From positions 58,607-122,606 of the forward strand of contig JBBFLV010000009.1 in NCBI GenBank assembly GCA_037478835.1: 64,000 nucleotides of DNA, written 5' to 3'. Below the pieces are notes generated by a model that did no database searches, was not told where the DNA came from, and saw only the letters and a list, made by a program, of their open reading frames with translations. Of the stretch, positions 39,807 to 48,279 are shown in pieces; within the stretch, counting starts at the first letter, position 1; every line of letters starts with the position of its first letter. A program made the position numbers and the translations under genes. This DNA comes from 630D-37 sp037478835 (GTDB taxonomy: Bacteria > Chloroflexota > Anaerolineae > Anaerolineales > Villigracilaceae).

Positions 39807-40361
39807 CTACAGGCGCGGCAATACGATTCCCTGTTGACCTTGGTATTTGCCCTTGCGTTCGTCGTAGGAGACTTCGCAAGGTTCATCGGCCTCAAAAAAC
39901 AGCACCTGGGCGATGCCCTCGTTGGCGTAAATTTTGGCCGGCAAGGGGGTGGTGTTGGAAATCTCCAAGGTCACGTACCCTTCCCAACCGGGCTCAAAAG
40001 GCGTAATGTTGACGATGATGCCACAACGGGCATAGGTGGACTTTCCCAAACAGACGCATAGGACGCCGCGTGGCACGCGGAAATACTCCACCGTACGCGC
40101 CAGGGCAAACGAATTCGGTGGGATGACGCAAACGTCTCCCTTGAAATCCACCATGCTTTTCGGGTCGAAATTTTTGGGGTCAACTACGGTGGAATAGACG
40201 TTCGTAAAGATTTTGAATTCATCGGCCACGCGAATATCGTAGCCGTATGAAGAAAGTCCATAGGAGATAACCCCTTGTCGCACCTGGCTCTCGACAAAGG
40301 GTTCAATCATGCCGTGCTCCAGCGCCATCTTGCGAATCCAGTGATCCGGTTTCAGTCCCAT
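39807..40361 (-). CDS. dcd: dCTP deaminase
   Basis: 184 residues, normal for the trimeric enzyme. VISYGLSSYGYDIRVA, VCLGKSTYARCGIIVN and TPFEPGWEGYVTLEISN are its signature blocks. It deaminates dCTP to dUTP for dTMP supply. Whether it also cleaves dUTP (the Dcd-Dut type) cannot be decided by eye. AAGGAG is five bases from the ATG at 40361; an ATG 24 bases earlier lies in the palindromic repeat. Confidence 0.95.
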   Translation of the reverse strand: MGLKPDHWIRKMALEHGMIEPFVESQVRQGVISYGLSSYGYDIRVADEFKIFTNVYSTVVDPKNFDPKSMVDFKGDVCVIPPNSFALARTVEYFRVPRGVLCVCLGKSTYARCGIIVNITPFEPGWEGYVTLEISNTTPLPAKIYANEGIAQVLFFEADEPCEVSYDERKGKYQGQQGIVLPRL

Positions 40362-40373
40362 GTTTGCTCCTTT

Positions 40374-40407
40374 GTAGTAGGTCAAACGCTAGCGTTTGAC
40401 CTACTAC
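40374..40407. repeat. perfect 34-base palindrome between dcd and ctpA
   Basis: The arm GTAGTAGGTCAAACGCT is followed directly by its exact complement. The core CAAACGCTAGCGTTTG links it to the arrays at 10806 and 60636. It contains the TAG stop of ctpA (40404-40406) and ends 12 bases before the dcd start, close to the dcd ribosome site. Confidence 0.88.
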
Positions 40408-41669
40408 TCACCGCTTAGCAGTAATTCGATGGCTTTGTCCAACTGGGGGTCACGCTCGTTGGAATAATCCTCTTCGGTCATTTCCACCACAACATCCGGC
40501 TCTAAACCCTTCTCGTGAATCGAGTAACCGTTCGGAGTCAGCCAGCGGGCAATGGTAATGCGCACGGCTCCCTGATCGTTGCTCAAGGGGATCCAGTTTT
40601 GTACCGAGCCCTTGCCGTAGGTGGTTACACCCACCAACTTGCCGCGTCCGTGATCGCGAATGGCGCCGGCGACGATCTCGGAGGCCGAGGCTGTGCCTTC
40701 ATTGATCAGCACCACCAGCGGAATTTGCGTCGCCAGACCTTTGCCGCTCACCGTGTAGGTGTTGCGGGTGCCATCGCCGTATTCTTCGTAAAGGACAACG
40801 CCATCCGGGATGAACTCGGAGGCCACTTCTACGGCAGTTTGGAGGTAGCCGCCACCGTTGTTGCGCAGGTCGAGGATCAAGCCTTTGGGATTTTGTGCCA
40901 GTAAGCTCTTGAGCGTATCTCGTAGTTCGGTGGTCGTCTTATCGCCGAAGGTCAAGAGCCGAACGTAGGCCAGGCCGTTATCGAGCATCTTGCCTTCCAC
41001 GCTGTGAATGACGATGCGGGCGCGGGTGATCTTGACGGTAAACGGTTCCTCGACACCGGGGCGACGGATGGTCAATTCGACGGTCGTGCCGGCCGGGCCG
41101 AGCACCTTACGCCGCGCCACTTCCGGGCTGATGCCGGTCATATCTTCGCCATCAATCGCGATGATCTGATCACCGTTACGCAGGCCGGCCTTTTCGGCAG
41201 GAGAGCCGGGGATCGGGCTGATGATCGTCAGATACTCCCCCCCGGTATCTACCCAAGCACCGATGCCCTCGTATTCTCCACTCAGGCTTTCGGTGGCATC
41301 TTTGTATTCCTGCGGGTCCATGTAGCTGGTGTGCTTATCGCCCACCGCTTCGTACATCCCGCGGATCGCACCGCGCATCAACGCGGCATCATCGAGGTTG
41401 TTCCTATCTACATATTCCTGGTGGAGTAGGTCCCAGGCTTCCCAAAATGGGTTGAAAAGGTCCTGTAATGTGTTCGGGGTGACCGTTTGTGCTTCAGGTG
41501 AGGGAGTGTACATCCCCAGATAATGGGGGAGAGGGCTTGTTTTGGCGATCCAGCCCGTCGCAAAGCCGCCGGCGAAAATGCCGACCGCCATGACCAGCTC
41601 GATGAAAACGATCGCCAGAATCTTGCCCCACGGAATGCGTTTGCGGGATTCAGAAGATGTGGATTCCAT
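40404..41669 (-). CDS. ctpA: C-terminal processing peptidase (S41 family)
   Basis: 421 residues. N-terminal anchor (ILAIVFIELVMAVGIFAGGF), a short helical region, a PDZ domain (about 125-215; ITIISPIPGSPAEKAGLRNG) and the S41 catalytic domain, with Ser in INEGTASASEIVAGAI and Lys in VTTYGKGSVQ. It cuts non-polar C-termini of exported proteins. TGGAGGT precedes the ATG. Confidence 0.94.
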   Translation of the reverse strand: MESTSSESRKRIPWGKILAIVFIELVMAVGIFAGGFATGWIAKTSPLPHYLGMYTPSPEAQTVTPNTLQDLFNPFWEAWDLLHQEYVDRNNLDDAALMRGAIRGMYEAVGDKHTSYMDPQEYKDATESLSGEYEGIGAWVDTGGEYLTIISPIPGSPAEKAGLRNGDQIIAIDGEDMTGISPEVARRKVLGPAGTTVELTIRRPGVEEPFTVKITRARIVIHSVEGKMLDNGLAYVRLLTFGDKTTTELRDTLKSLLAQNPKGLILDLRNNGGGYLQTAVEVASEFIPDGVVLYEEYGDGTRNTYTVSGKGLATQIPLVVLINEGTASASEIVAGAIRDHGRGKLVGVTTYGKGSVQNWIPLSNDQGAVRITIARWLTPNGYSIHEKGLEPDVVVEMTEEDYSNERDPQLDKAIELLLSGE

Positions 41670-41741
41670 GTTTCGAGACCTCCATAAGGGTAATTTCGTC
41701 TATTGAACGATAATCCTTGCAGCTAAATGCGGCCTGAAAAT

Positions 41742-41975
41742 TTACTCTTCTGTGTCCTTTTTGTTTTTCGATTCGATCTCACGCACTCGACGGCTCAGTT
41801 CTTCCAAGGCGCGATCTTCCTGGGAAAAAGGTTGCGAACCACCGCGCCACAACCCATTCATCCAACGCAGGTTGAAGTTTCGTCCACCACGCACGATCAG
41901 GTACATCATCAGGTTAGAAAGCCCAACGATGAGGATGACCAGAAAGATGACCAAATAGACGTTCTCTGTTTTCAT
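41742..41975 (-). CDS. small single-pass membrane protein
   Basis: 77 residues. One strong membrane helix (VYLVIFLVILIVGLSNLMMY) and then a charged coiled-coil tail (EDRALEELSRRVREIE). Its ATG overlaps the HAD gene's stop (ATGA), which supports it as real despite no known family. The shape resembles small scaffold or signal-anchor proteins. Confidence 0.7.
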   Translation of the reverse strand: MKTENVYLVIFLVILIVGLSNLMMYLIVRGGRNFNLRWMNGLWRGGSQPFSQEDRALEELSRRVREIESKNKKDTEE

Positions 41976-42637
41976 CTGGTTCTCTCCGAGTTCAAGCGAC
42001 CATTGTGACGATCGAGGATTTCAGGAAGGCGCCTCCAATCGGTGAACGTAGCATCGGCGGCCGGATGAGGAGATTCGAGGCCGTAGAGCACGCCCAACAT
42101 GCCGAATCGCCGTGCGGCTTCGACCGTTCGTGGGAGATCGTCCACGAGCACACAACGTTCGGGATGTTCCTCGCCGGCCAGGCGTAACGCGATGGCAAAC
42201 GCTTCCGGTTGGGGTTTGCAATAGGGGCTGAGACGGAGAATATCGATGATCCCCTCAAAGCAATCCTCTATTTGCAAGAAACGCAGCACCCGTTGGGCAT
42301 GGCCGGCATCTGCGTTGGTGAGGATCCACTTCCGTTGCGGCAATGCTTCGAGCACGCGGCGGAGCTCCGGGTCCGGCCTGAGATAGCGCTCAAGCGGCAG
42401 ATCATGGACGAAGGCCAAGAAATCCCGTTCGTCGAGCTCGTAATGCGCTTTTAGGCCGCGTAGTGTGGTCCCGTATTGCTGAAAATATGCATCCCGCAGG
42501 CGGGGGATCTCCTCCCAGGGGATCCCCAGGCGTTCATGCATATAGAGGTTCATGCGTTCTTTGATCGCCTGCCATAGCCCACTACTGGCCGGGTAGAGCG
42601 TATCATCCAGATCGCAAAAAAGGGTAGAGTAGCTCAC
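41972..42637 (-). CDS. HAD-superfamily pyrimidine 5'-nucleotidase-like phosphatase
   Basis: 221 residues from a GTG at 42637. STLFCDLDDTLYPASSGLW carries the two catalytic Asp, WILTNADAGH motif II, and CKPQPEAFAIAL with VLVDDLPRTVEAA motifs III-IV. This is the SDT1/yeast-type pyrimidine nucleotidase group. I choose the GTG because a perfect TATAAT (42649-42644) lies six bases before it. An upstream in-frame ATG (42661) would have to be transcribed from a promoter further up and would translate the -10 box. Confidence 0.88.
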   Translation of the reverse strand: MSYSTLFCDLDDTLYPASSGLWQAIKERMNLYMHERLGIPWEEIPRLRDAYFQQYGTTLRGLKAHYELDERDFLAFVHDLPLERYLRPDPELRRVLEALPQRKWILTNADAGHAQRVLRFLQIEDCFEGIIDILRLSPYCKPQPEAFAIALRLAGEEHPERCVLVDDLPRTVEAARRFGMLGVLYGLESPHPAADATFTDWRRLPEILDRHNGRLNSERTR

Positions 42638-42643
42638 AGGGTT

Positions 42644-42649
42644 ATTATA
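42644..42649 (-). promoter_or_regulatory. -10 hexamer TATAAT, six bases before the HAD GTG
   Basis: On the minus strand TATAAT is followed by AACCCT and the GTG start. No Shine-Dalgarno can fit, so a leaderless transcript is implied. -35 is not clear. Confidence 0.55.
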
Positions 42650-42674
42650 ACGGATACCCATCCTGCATGCATGA

Positions 42675-42796
42675 TATAATCGTGCAGGCACGGGTGCTCG
42701 AAGGCTCGTTTTGGACCTTAGGCTTCGGGCCGCGGAACGGGCGATAGCCTTCGGACGCTGTGCTCATGAAATCACGCATTAGGAGAGAAATCCGGC
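42675..42796 (+). promoter_or_regulatory. secG promoter and structured leader
   Basis: A plus-strand TATAAT (42675-42680) would start a leader of about 110 bases. Within it CGAAGGCT (42699-42706) pairs perfectly with AGCCTTCG (42746-42753), enclosing a small GGCTTCGGGCC hairpin (42721-42731). The ribosome site AGGAGAG follows. The fold is unassigned; I could not match it to a known riboswitch or SRP RNA. Confidence 0.45.
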
Positions 42797-43021
42797 ATGA
42801 AAACCTATCTCGAAATCGCTTTGATGCTTGTTTCGATCTTTCTCATCGTGAGCGTCATTTTGCAGAGCAAGGGCGCCGGCCTGGGCGGCTTGACCGGTAC
42901 GGATAGCGGTGGCGTATTCACGGCACGACGCGGGTTGGAAAAAGTGCTTTTCCGTCTGACCATCCTGTTCAGCGTGCTGTTCTTCGCGCTGGCAATCGCC
43001 GCGCTGATCGTTTCTCGCTAA
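42797..43021 (+). CDS. secG: preprotein translocase subunit SecG
   Basis: 74 residues, two membrane helices around the conserved loop LQSKGAGLGGLTG, followed by FTARRGLEKVLFRLT. It is the small helper subunit of the SecYEG channel. It is preceded by a possible structured leader and AGGAGAG. Confidence 0.95.
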   Translation: MKTYLEIALMLVSIFLIVSVILQSKGAGLGGLTGTDSGGVFTARRGLEKVLFRLTILFSVLFFALAIAALIVSR

Positions 43022-43027
43022 AAAATT

Positions 43028-43087
43028 CCTACCACAAGGTGCTAGGTGCCAGATACGGCATCCTCAAAACCGGTGGTAGGTTCTTTT
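43028..43087 (+). terminator. hairpin after secG
   Basis: CCTACCAC (43028-43035) pairs with GTGGTAGG (43073-43080), enclosing a second partial stem, and is followed by TTCTTTT. It may end or attenuate the secG transcript before the peptide-binding protein gene. Confidence 0.5.
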
Positions 43088-43093
43088 AACCTT

Positions 43094-44776
43094 ATGAAAC
43101 GTTTACGCTGGCAAATTACGCTCATCCTGGTCACCATGGCGATTGTGACGGCGGTGCTGGCTTTGCAGCAGCCGACCGTTAGGGTGCTCGTTGCACAACC
43201 GGATAGGGGTGGCGTTTATACCGAGGCCCTCATCGGCCAACTCTCCCGCCTCAACCCGTTGCTGGATTGGAACAACGAGGCCGATCGCGCCGTAAATCGC
43301 CTGCTCTATAGTGCCCTCTTCCGTTTCGATGATCGCGGCATTCCTCGCCCCGATCTGGCCGAATCTTGGGGCGTTTCACCGGAAGGGGATATCTATAATG
43401 TCACTCTGCGCGCCAATGCATTCTGGCACGATGGCACGCCGGTGACCAGCGATGATGTGCTCTTCACGATTGATTTGATCCGTTCAGGAGCTTCGCTTTT
43501 CCCGGCAGATGTGCGCGAATTGTGGCAGAAAGTGGACGTGCGCAAGCTGGATGACCACAACCTAAAATTCACCCTGCCGGAACCTTTTGCTCCTTTCCTG
43601 GATTATCTTACGTTCGGTATTCTGCCGCGTCACCTGTTGGGGTCGGTCCCTCCCGATCAATTGGCCAATGCGGATTTCAACCTGCACCCGATCGGAAGCG
43701 GCCCCTTCGCCTTCGACCGGTTCCTGGTGGAAGATGGAGCGATTCGCGGGGTGGTGCTGAAGGTCTTCGATAGATACTACCAAACCAAACCCTATCTGGA
43801 ACAGGTGATCTTTCGCACCTATGACAATCCTGCGGCCGCTCTGGAAGCGTTCCGTCGCGGTGATGTGATGGGCATTGCCCAGCTGACCCCTGAAATTCTC
43901 GATCAGGCGCTTGCAGAGCCCAACTTGGCCGTGTATTCCACGCGTCTTCCGCAAATTTCTCTGGTCCTGCTCAACCTCAACAACCCAGAAGTGCCCTTCT
44001 TTCAAAACGCGGCGGTGAGACGGGCGCTTTTGTTGGCCATCAATCGGGACTATCTGATCCAGAAAGCACTCCATGGCCAAGGTATACCGGCCGATAGTCC
44101 CATCTTGCCGGCCTCCTGGGCTTACTATGACGGGATCGAGCGCGTTCCCTACCGACCGGAAGAGGCCGAGGCCATTCTACGTAAGGAAGGGTATCTGATC
44201 GCTCCGGGCGAAACGGTGCGCGCCAAAGAAAATCAGCGCCTGGAGTTTACCCTGCTTCATCCAGATGATCCAACCCATACGGAGATCGCTCGCCTGTTGG
44301 CCGCTGATTGGCAACGCATCGGTGTCTCTGTGACGCTGCAGGCCGTGCCCATGCCCCAGCTGATCCAGGATCATCTTTCGCCGCGCACCTACCAGGCGGC
44401 GCTGATCGATCTCGACCTTTCGCGCACCCCCGATCCCGATCCCTATCCCTTCTGGCATCAATCCGAGATCACGGGTGGTCAGAATTACAGTCAATGGGAT
44501 AATCGTTCGGCCAGTGAATACCTGGAACAGGCACGCGTGACTACCGATCTGGGCTTGCGGCAACGCCTTTACCGCAATTTCCAGATCCTTTTTGCCCGTG
44601 AACTTCCTGCACTGTTGCTTTATTATCCGGTCTACACCTATGGCGTGAGCCGCCAGGTGCAGAATGTACAGATTCCACCGCTTTATGAGCCGGCCGATCG
44701 TCTGGCCTTTCTTTCGACCTGGTCCTTGGGCACGCGTCGGGTGCTGATCGAGGCCAGCCCGACGGGGAATCCGTAG
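43094..44776 (+). CDS. family 5 extracellular solute (peptide)-binding protein
   Basis: 560 residues. An N-terminal anchor (WQITLILVTMAIVTAVLAL) is followed by the SBP_bac_5 fold: TEALIGQLSRLNPLLDW, DLAESWGVSPEGDIYNVTLR, FWHDGTPVTSDDVLFTIDL and ALLLAINRDYLI. It lacks a lipobox Cys, so it may be a membrane-anchored or secreted form. No permease genes are adjacent. The ATG at 43094 gives the usual signal; a GTG at 43046 lies inside the hairpin. Confidence 0.9.
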   Translation: MKRLRWQITLILVTMAIVTAVLALQQPTVRVLVAQPDRGGVYTEALIGQLSRLNPLLDWNNEADRAVNRLLYSALFRFDDRGIPRPDLAESWGVSPEGDIYNVTLRANAFWHDGTPVTSDDVLFTIDLIRSGASLFPADVRELWQKVDVRKLDDHNLKFTLPEPFAPFLDYLTFGILPRHLLGSVPPDQLANADFNLHPIGSGPFAFDRFLVEDGAIRGVVLKVFDRYYQTKPYLEQVIFRTYDNPAAALEAFRRGDVMGIAQLTPEILDQALAEPNLAVYSTRLPQISLVLLNLNNPEVPFFQNAAVRRALLLAINRDYLIQKALHGQGIPADSPILPASWAYYDGIERVPYRPEEAEAILRKEGYLIAPGETVRAKENQRLEFTLLHPDDPTHTEIARLLAADWQRIGVSVTLQAVPMPQLIQDHLSPRTYQAALIDLDLSRTPDPDPYPFWHQSEITGGQNYSQWDNRSASEYLEQARVTTDLGLRQRLYRNFQILFARELPALLLYYPVYTYGVSRQVQNVQIPPLYEPADRLAFLSTWSLGTRRVLIEASPTGNP

Positions 44777-44777
44777 A

Positions 44778-44883
44778 GGACGGTGGACCGTAGACCGTGG
44801 ACTGTAGCACAGCGCTTCAGCCTGTGCGTAACATAGCATCGAGCTTTGGCCTCTGCCCTTGTGGGCTAAACCGTGGACGGTCG
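44778..44883 (-). repeat. inverted heptamer block F with AGCACAG-type palindrome fragment
   Basis: GGACGGTGGACCGTAGACCG and related units (44778-44803), then TGTAGCACAGCGCTTCAGCC (44804-44823), then a last AACCGTGGACGGTC (44870-44883) ending just before the next ATG. Two repeat families are nested here. Confidence 0.75.
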
Positions 44884-44885
44884 AG

Positions 44886-45419
44886 ATGAGTACAGAAACC
44901 GATCTGCTGTATTTCCGAACGGCACTCGATGAGCTGGAACCCTATCTGCTTTCCAATGAGCTCTATTGGGTGCTCGGTGTGCCCCATGTCTCTCTGCCGC
45001 GCCTGACCCTGGGAAACCTGCTCCTGACGCGCCTGCGCTTGCAAGCACGCCATGCGTTACCGCCCGACGAAGAAATGCGCCTCGATCATTTGCGTCAACG
45101 CTGGCGAGCGGCCTGGGAAAAGAAGGCGCGGCGTGAGTTCAATTCTCGTCTGAACCTGTGGCGAAACTACCTGGAAGACTATTTTGAATCTCCGGCCAAC
45201 TACGCCGCCGATTATCCCCAGGAAGTGCGCTCACGGGTGCTGATGGAACTACTTCGCCCGGAAATTGCCGCTCCGCTCCCGGAAGAAGAACTGCTCCATG
45301 CGCTGGATGCTCGCTTGCGCACCGCATTCATCCCCGGACCTTTTATCTGGGAAGCCGAGATGAGCGCCGTGTTCCCGGCCGAGACCTGGTGGTACCTTTA
45401 CGGGAGGTTGAAATCATGA
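44886..45419 (+). CDS. conserved hypothetical soluble protein
   Basis: 177 residues, mostly helical and charged, with WRAAWEKKARREFNSRLNLW and YAADYPQEVRSRVLMELLR. No signal peptide, membrane segment or known motif. It is coupled to ogt by ATGA (45416-45419), which argues that it is real. The ATG at 44886 abuts a heptamer repeat, and its ribosome site is weak. Confidence 0.7.
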   Translation: MSTETDLLYFRTALDELEPYLLSNELYWVLGVPHVSLPRLTLGNLLLTRLRLQARHALPPDEEMRLDHLRQRWRAAWEKKARREFNSRLNLWRNYLEDYFESPANYAADYPQEVRSRVLMELLRPEIAAPLPEEELLHALDARLRTAFIPGPFIWEAEMSAVFPAETWWYLYGRLKS

Positions 45420-45955
45420 GCAGACGTAAGGTACGTTTGGAAGGCCCGCCGTTATACATTGGCTCGTTCGAGAGCCCTGTAGGGCAGTTGTGGATTGCCG
45501 TGGGAGAACAGGGGGTAGTGGCCATTGAATGGGCACAAAACGCTCAACAATTCTGTGCCTATTTGGAGAAACGTTTTCGTCGCCCTTGTTTTTTGGATGC
45601 TTCAAAGGTGGCCGAGGTAGTGCGTCAGCTGCAGGAGTATTTCAACGGTCAACGCCTGGCCTTCGATCTGCCGATCGATTGGTCCACTATGCGCCCTTTT
45701 CAGCGCCAGGTGCTAAAGACGACCTTTGCGATTCCCTATGGTGCTACCCGCACATACCTTGATCTGGCGCGCCAATTGGGTCGTCCACGCGCTGCGCGTG
45801 CTGTAGGCCGTGCCGAGGCCAGCAATCCGATCCCTATCATTATTCCTTGCCACCGAGTCATCGGCAGCGACGGCAAATTGCATGGCTATGGTGGTGGGGA
45901 GGGCGTGAAAACCAAGGCTTTTTTGCTCGAGTTGGAAAAAGCGCTCATCTCATAG
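45416..45955 (+). CDS. ogt: methylated-DNA--protein-cysteine methyltransferase
   Basis: 179 residues. The acceptor is Cys145 in IPIIIPCHRVIGSDGKLHGY; FQRQVLKTTFAIPYGATRTY is the helix-turn-helix DNA-binding part. It repairs O6-methylguanine by taking the methyl onto itself, with no Ada domain. Coupled by ATGA to the hypothetical gene, with GGGAGG before the start. Confidence 0.96.
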   Translation: MSRRKVRLEGPPLYIGSFESPVGQLWIAVGEQGVVAIEWAQNAQQFCAYLEKRFRRPCFLDASKVAEVVRQLQEYFNGQRLAFDLPIDWSTMRPFQRQVLKTTFAIPYGATRTYLDLARQLGRPRAARAVGRAEASNPIPIIIPCHRVIGSDGKLHGYGGGEGVKTKAFLLELEKALIS

Positions 45956-46073
45956 ACAATGCTGGAAGGTGGTTAAATATTAGTTAATTGCTTGCTTTTT
46001 GACAAGCATTTCGCATAGCCAATACTATTCTCCTCACCAATAACACCTACCTCACCAGTTTACCATCCTTCCC

Positions 46074-46118
46074 TACGATCCACCTTCCACATCGCCACGG
46101 TCTACCGTCCACCGTCTA
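46074..46118 (+). repeat. degenerate heptamer block, copy G
   Basis: ACGATCCACCTTCCACATCG and then CCACGGTCTACCGTCCACCG. It lies in the 220-base spacer between ogt and the zinc-ribbon protein gene, which otherwise shows only AT-rich sequence and the ribosome site CTGGAGGTGG. Confidence 0.75.
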
Positions 46119-46175
46119 ATCTTCTTTGGGGGATTTTGTGTTAAACTGAATGCAGGTTTTCCTGGAGGTGGCAAA

Positions 46176-46577
46176 ATGAAACCCCTTTACTTGCTCTACG
46201 GGATCGCCGTCTTGCTTTTCCTGATCGCCGCTTGTGGAGTTGGGTTAGGAGGCTTTCTCTACTTAGGCTCTCTTGACCCCCAACAGGGTGACCAAGCCTG
46301 GGCACGCCTGGGTGGAATGCTCGCCTGCGGAGGTAGCCTGGCTTTTCTCATCGGTCTGGTGGCGTTGTTGATCGCCATTCGCCGCCAACAACAGGAAAAA
46401 GCCCAGGTCACGTACAAAGTAGATCTACCGGGGCAGGTACAGGCCGAAGCGCTCAAGTGTCGTGCCTGTGGTGGTGTGATCACCGCCGGCGACATCAAGA
46501 TCGTCAACGGTGCACCGATGGTCACCTGTCCGTACTGTCATACGGTTTACCAGCTAACCGAAGAGCCCAAGTGGTAG
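46176..46577 (+). CDS. two-helix membrane protein with C-terminal zinc ribbon
   Basis: 133 residues. Two membrane helices (about 5-30 and 48-68), then a cytoplasmic four-Cys zinc ribbon: CRACGGVIT and VTCPYCHTVY (about residues 90-122). Function unknown. It lies 10 bases before the DUF2207 gene and probably belongs to the same unit, perhaps as a regulator or assembly factor. Confidence 0.75.
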   Translation: MKPLYLLYGIAVLLFLIAACGVGLGGFLYLGSLDPQQGDQAWARLGGMLACGGSLAFLIGLVALLIAIRRQQQEKAQVTYKVDLPGQVQAEALKCRACGGVITAGDIKIVNGAPMVTCPYCHTVYQLTEEPKW

Positions 46578-46587
46578 GAGGTGCGCG

Positions 46588-48192
46588 GTGCGTCGCCTGG
46601 TGCTGTTGATCCTGGTTTTGCTCTGGCTGGGGGTCTGGATTGTGCCGGCGGAAGCACAATCTTACTCCTTTCGCCTGATCGAAGAGATTGTCCATGCCTA
46701 CTGGAATGCGGATGGCACGCTCTCGTTGGACTACACCTTTCACTTCGCCAATGATCCCGGTGCTCATCCGATCGACTTTGTAGACGTGGGCTTACCGAAC
46801 GATTCCTATGATTTCAACAGCATCTCAGCTTGGGTGAACGGCCAACCGGTGGAAGTGACGAGCGATTATCAGGGGGAAGGATGTTGTGGCGTAGCCATCG
46901 ATCTGGGCCGCTATGCCATTCAACCCGGCGAAGAAGGGCAGGTGCGGGTGTATATCGGACGCATTCGCCGTGTGCTTTCGCCCGATACGTCTGATCCGGA
47001 ATACGTCAGTGCCGTCTTTTCACCCACCTGGTTCGGCTCGGCCTACGTTCACGATACGATGAAACTAGTAGTGGTCTTTCATTTCCCACCCGGTGTTGCC
47101 CCTACCGAGCCGCGCTATCATCTTGAGCGGGGTGGCGAACCGGAGATCGGCACCGATGCCGAAGGACGGGTCACCTATACCTGGGTTTACCCGGTGGCGC
47201 ATGGCTCTATCCAATACTTCTTTGGCGCCTCGTTCCCGAATCGCTACGTTCCGGCCTCGGCCTACCGGCCTTCGCTCTGGGAACGATTTGTGGAGTTTCT
47301 GGAATGGCTGGTCGGTGCCGGTTTTACCATCTTTGCTTGCCTGGTGGTACCGATCCTGGTCCTTATTTCGATCGTCAGCAGTTTTCAGCGCAAGCTGGAC
47401 TATATGCCTCCGCTGGTCCAGGTAGAGGGGCATGGCATCAAGCGCGGCCTGACGGCCGTCGAAGCGGCGTTGCTCTTGGAGCAACCGCTGGAAAAGGTGA
47501 TGACCATGATCCTTTTCAGCGTGGTGAAAAAAGGCGCGGCACGTGTCCTCTCATCCGATCCGTTAGAAATCGAAGTGTTGCAACCGTTACCGGAAGGCTT
47601 GCATGGCTACGAAAGGCAATTTCTCGAAGCAATGCAGCAGAAGCGTGCCGACACGCGCCGCAAGCTCCTGCGCCAGATGATCGTAGACCTGATCGCCGGC
47701 TTGCGCGAGAAAATGCGCGGCTTTAGCCGCAAGGAGACGGTGGAATACTATCGCTCCATCGTCCAGCGTGCTTGGGCTCAGGTAGAAGCCGCCGAGACGC
47801 CGGAAGTCAAAAGTCAGCTCTTCAGCGAGGCGCTGGAGTGGACGATGCTCGACCCGGATTACGACGACCGCGCCCGCCGGGTGTTCACCGGACCGGTATA
47901 CGTCCCTACCTGGTGGTCGCGTTATGATCCCACGTATGGCGCGCCTGCTTCTGCCGGCGCTCCCTCTTCCGGTCGCACGACCGTTCCCGGTGCCTCCTTC
48001 GCCGCTTCGGTGATTCGCAGTGTGCAATCGGTAGCCGCTAATGTGCTGGGAAATCCAAAAGCGTTCACCGAAAGCGTCACCCGCATCACCAACCCACCTC
48101 CGCCCCCCTCATCGAGCGGAGGGAGGAGCGGTGGTGGCTGTGCCTGTGCTTGCGCCGGCTGTGCCTGCGCTTGTGCCGGCGGCGGGCGATAG
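46588..48192 (+). CDS. DUF2207-type membrane protein with Cys-Ala-rich C-terminal tail
   Basis: 534 residues from a GTG with AGGAGG upstream. A signal peptide (LVLLILVLLWLGVWIVPAEA) leads into an extracytoplasmic DUF2207-like domain (about 23-215). A membrane helix follows (about 232-265), then a cytoplasmic helical region, a Pro/Ser linker and a tail ending GGGCACACAGCACACAGGGR. That tail is two perfect CACACAG heptads, six Cys in all. Cys-rich Gly tails on large proteins next to radical SAM genes have been proposed as modification targets, and one follows at 48280. Modification of this tail is my inference. Confidence 0.8.
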   Translation: MRRLVLLILVLLWLGVWIVPAEAQSYSFRLIEEIVHAYWNADGTLSLDYTFHFANDPGAHPIDFVDVGLPNDSYDFNSISAWVNGQPVEVTSDYQGEGCCGVAIDLGRYAIQPGEEGQVRVYIGRIRRVLSPDTSDPEYVSAVFSPTWFGSAYVHDTMKLVVVFHFPPGVAPTEPRYHLERGGEPEIGTDAEGRVTYTWVYPVAHGSIQYFFGASFPNRYVPASAYRPSLWERFVEFLEWLVGAGFTIFACLVVPILVLISIVSSFQRKLDYMPPLVQVEGHGIKRGLTAVEAALLLEQPLEKVMTMILFSVVKKGAARVLSSDPLEIEVLQPLPEGLHGYERQFLEAMQQKRADTRRKLLRQMIVDLIAGLREKMRGFSRKETVEYYRSIVQRAWAQVEAAETPEVKSQLFSEALEWTMLDPDYDDRARRVFTGPVYVPTWWSRYDPTYGAPASAGAPSSGRTTVPGASFAASVIRSVQSVAANVLGNPKAFTESVTRITNPPPPPSSSGGRSGGGCACACAGCACACAGGGR

Positions 48193-48207
48193 GGCATCGT
48201 GACGCCC

Positions 48208-48269
48208 ATCTACCGTCCACCGTCTACGGTCTACCTCCACGGTCCACCGTCCACCGTCCATGGTCTACT
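48208..48269 (+). repeat. CCGTCYA heptamer block, copy H
   Basis: About eight units (CTACCGTCCACCGTCTACGG, TCCACGGTCCACCGTCCACC) filling the spacer between the DUF2207 gene and the radical SAM gene; TAGGAGA, the ribosome site, follows directly. Confidence 0.88.
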
Positions 48270-48279
48270 AGGAGAAAAA

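Noticed and set aside
42690..42770. SRP (4.5S) RNA or another known small RNA before secG
   Set aside because: The conserved SRP core GGUCCGGAAGGAAGC is absent, and no other known RNA pattern matched.
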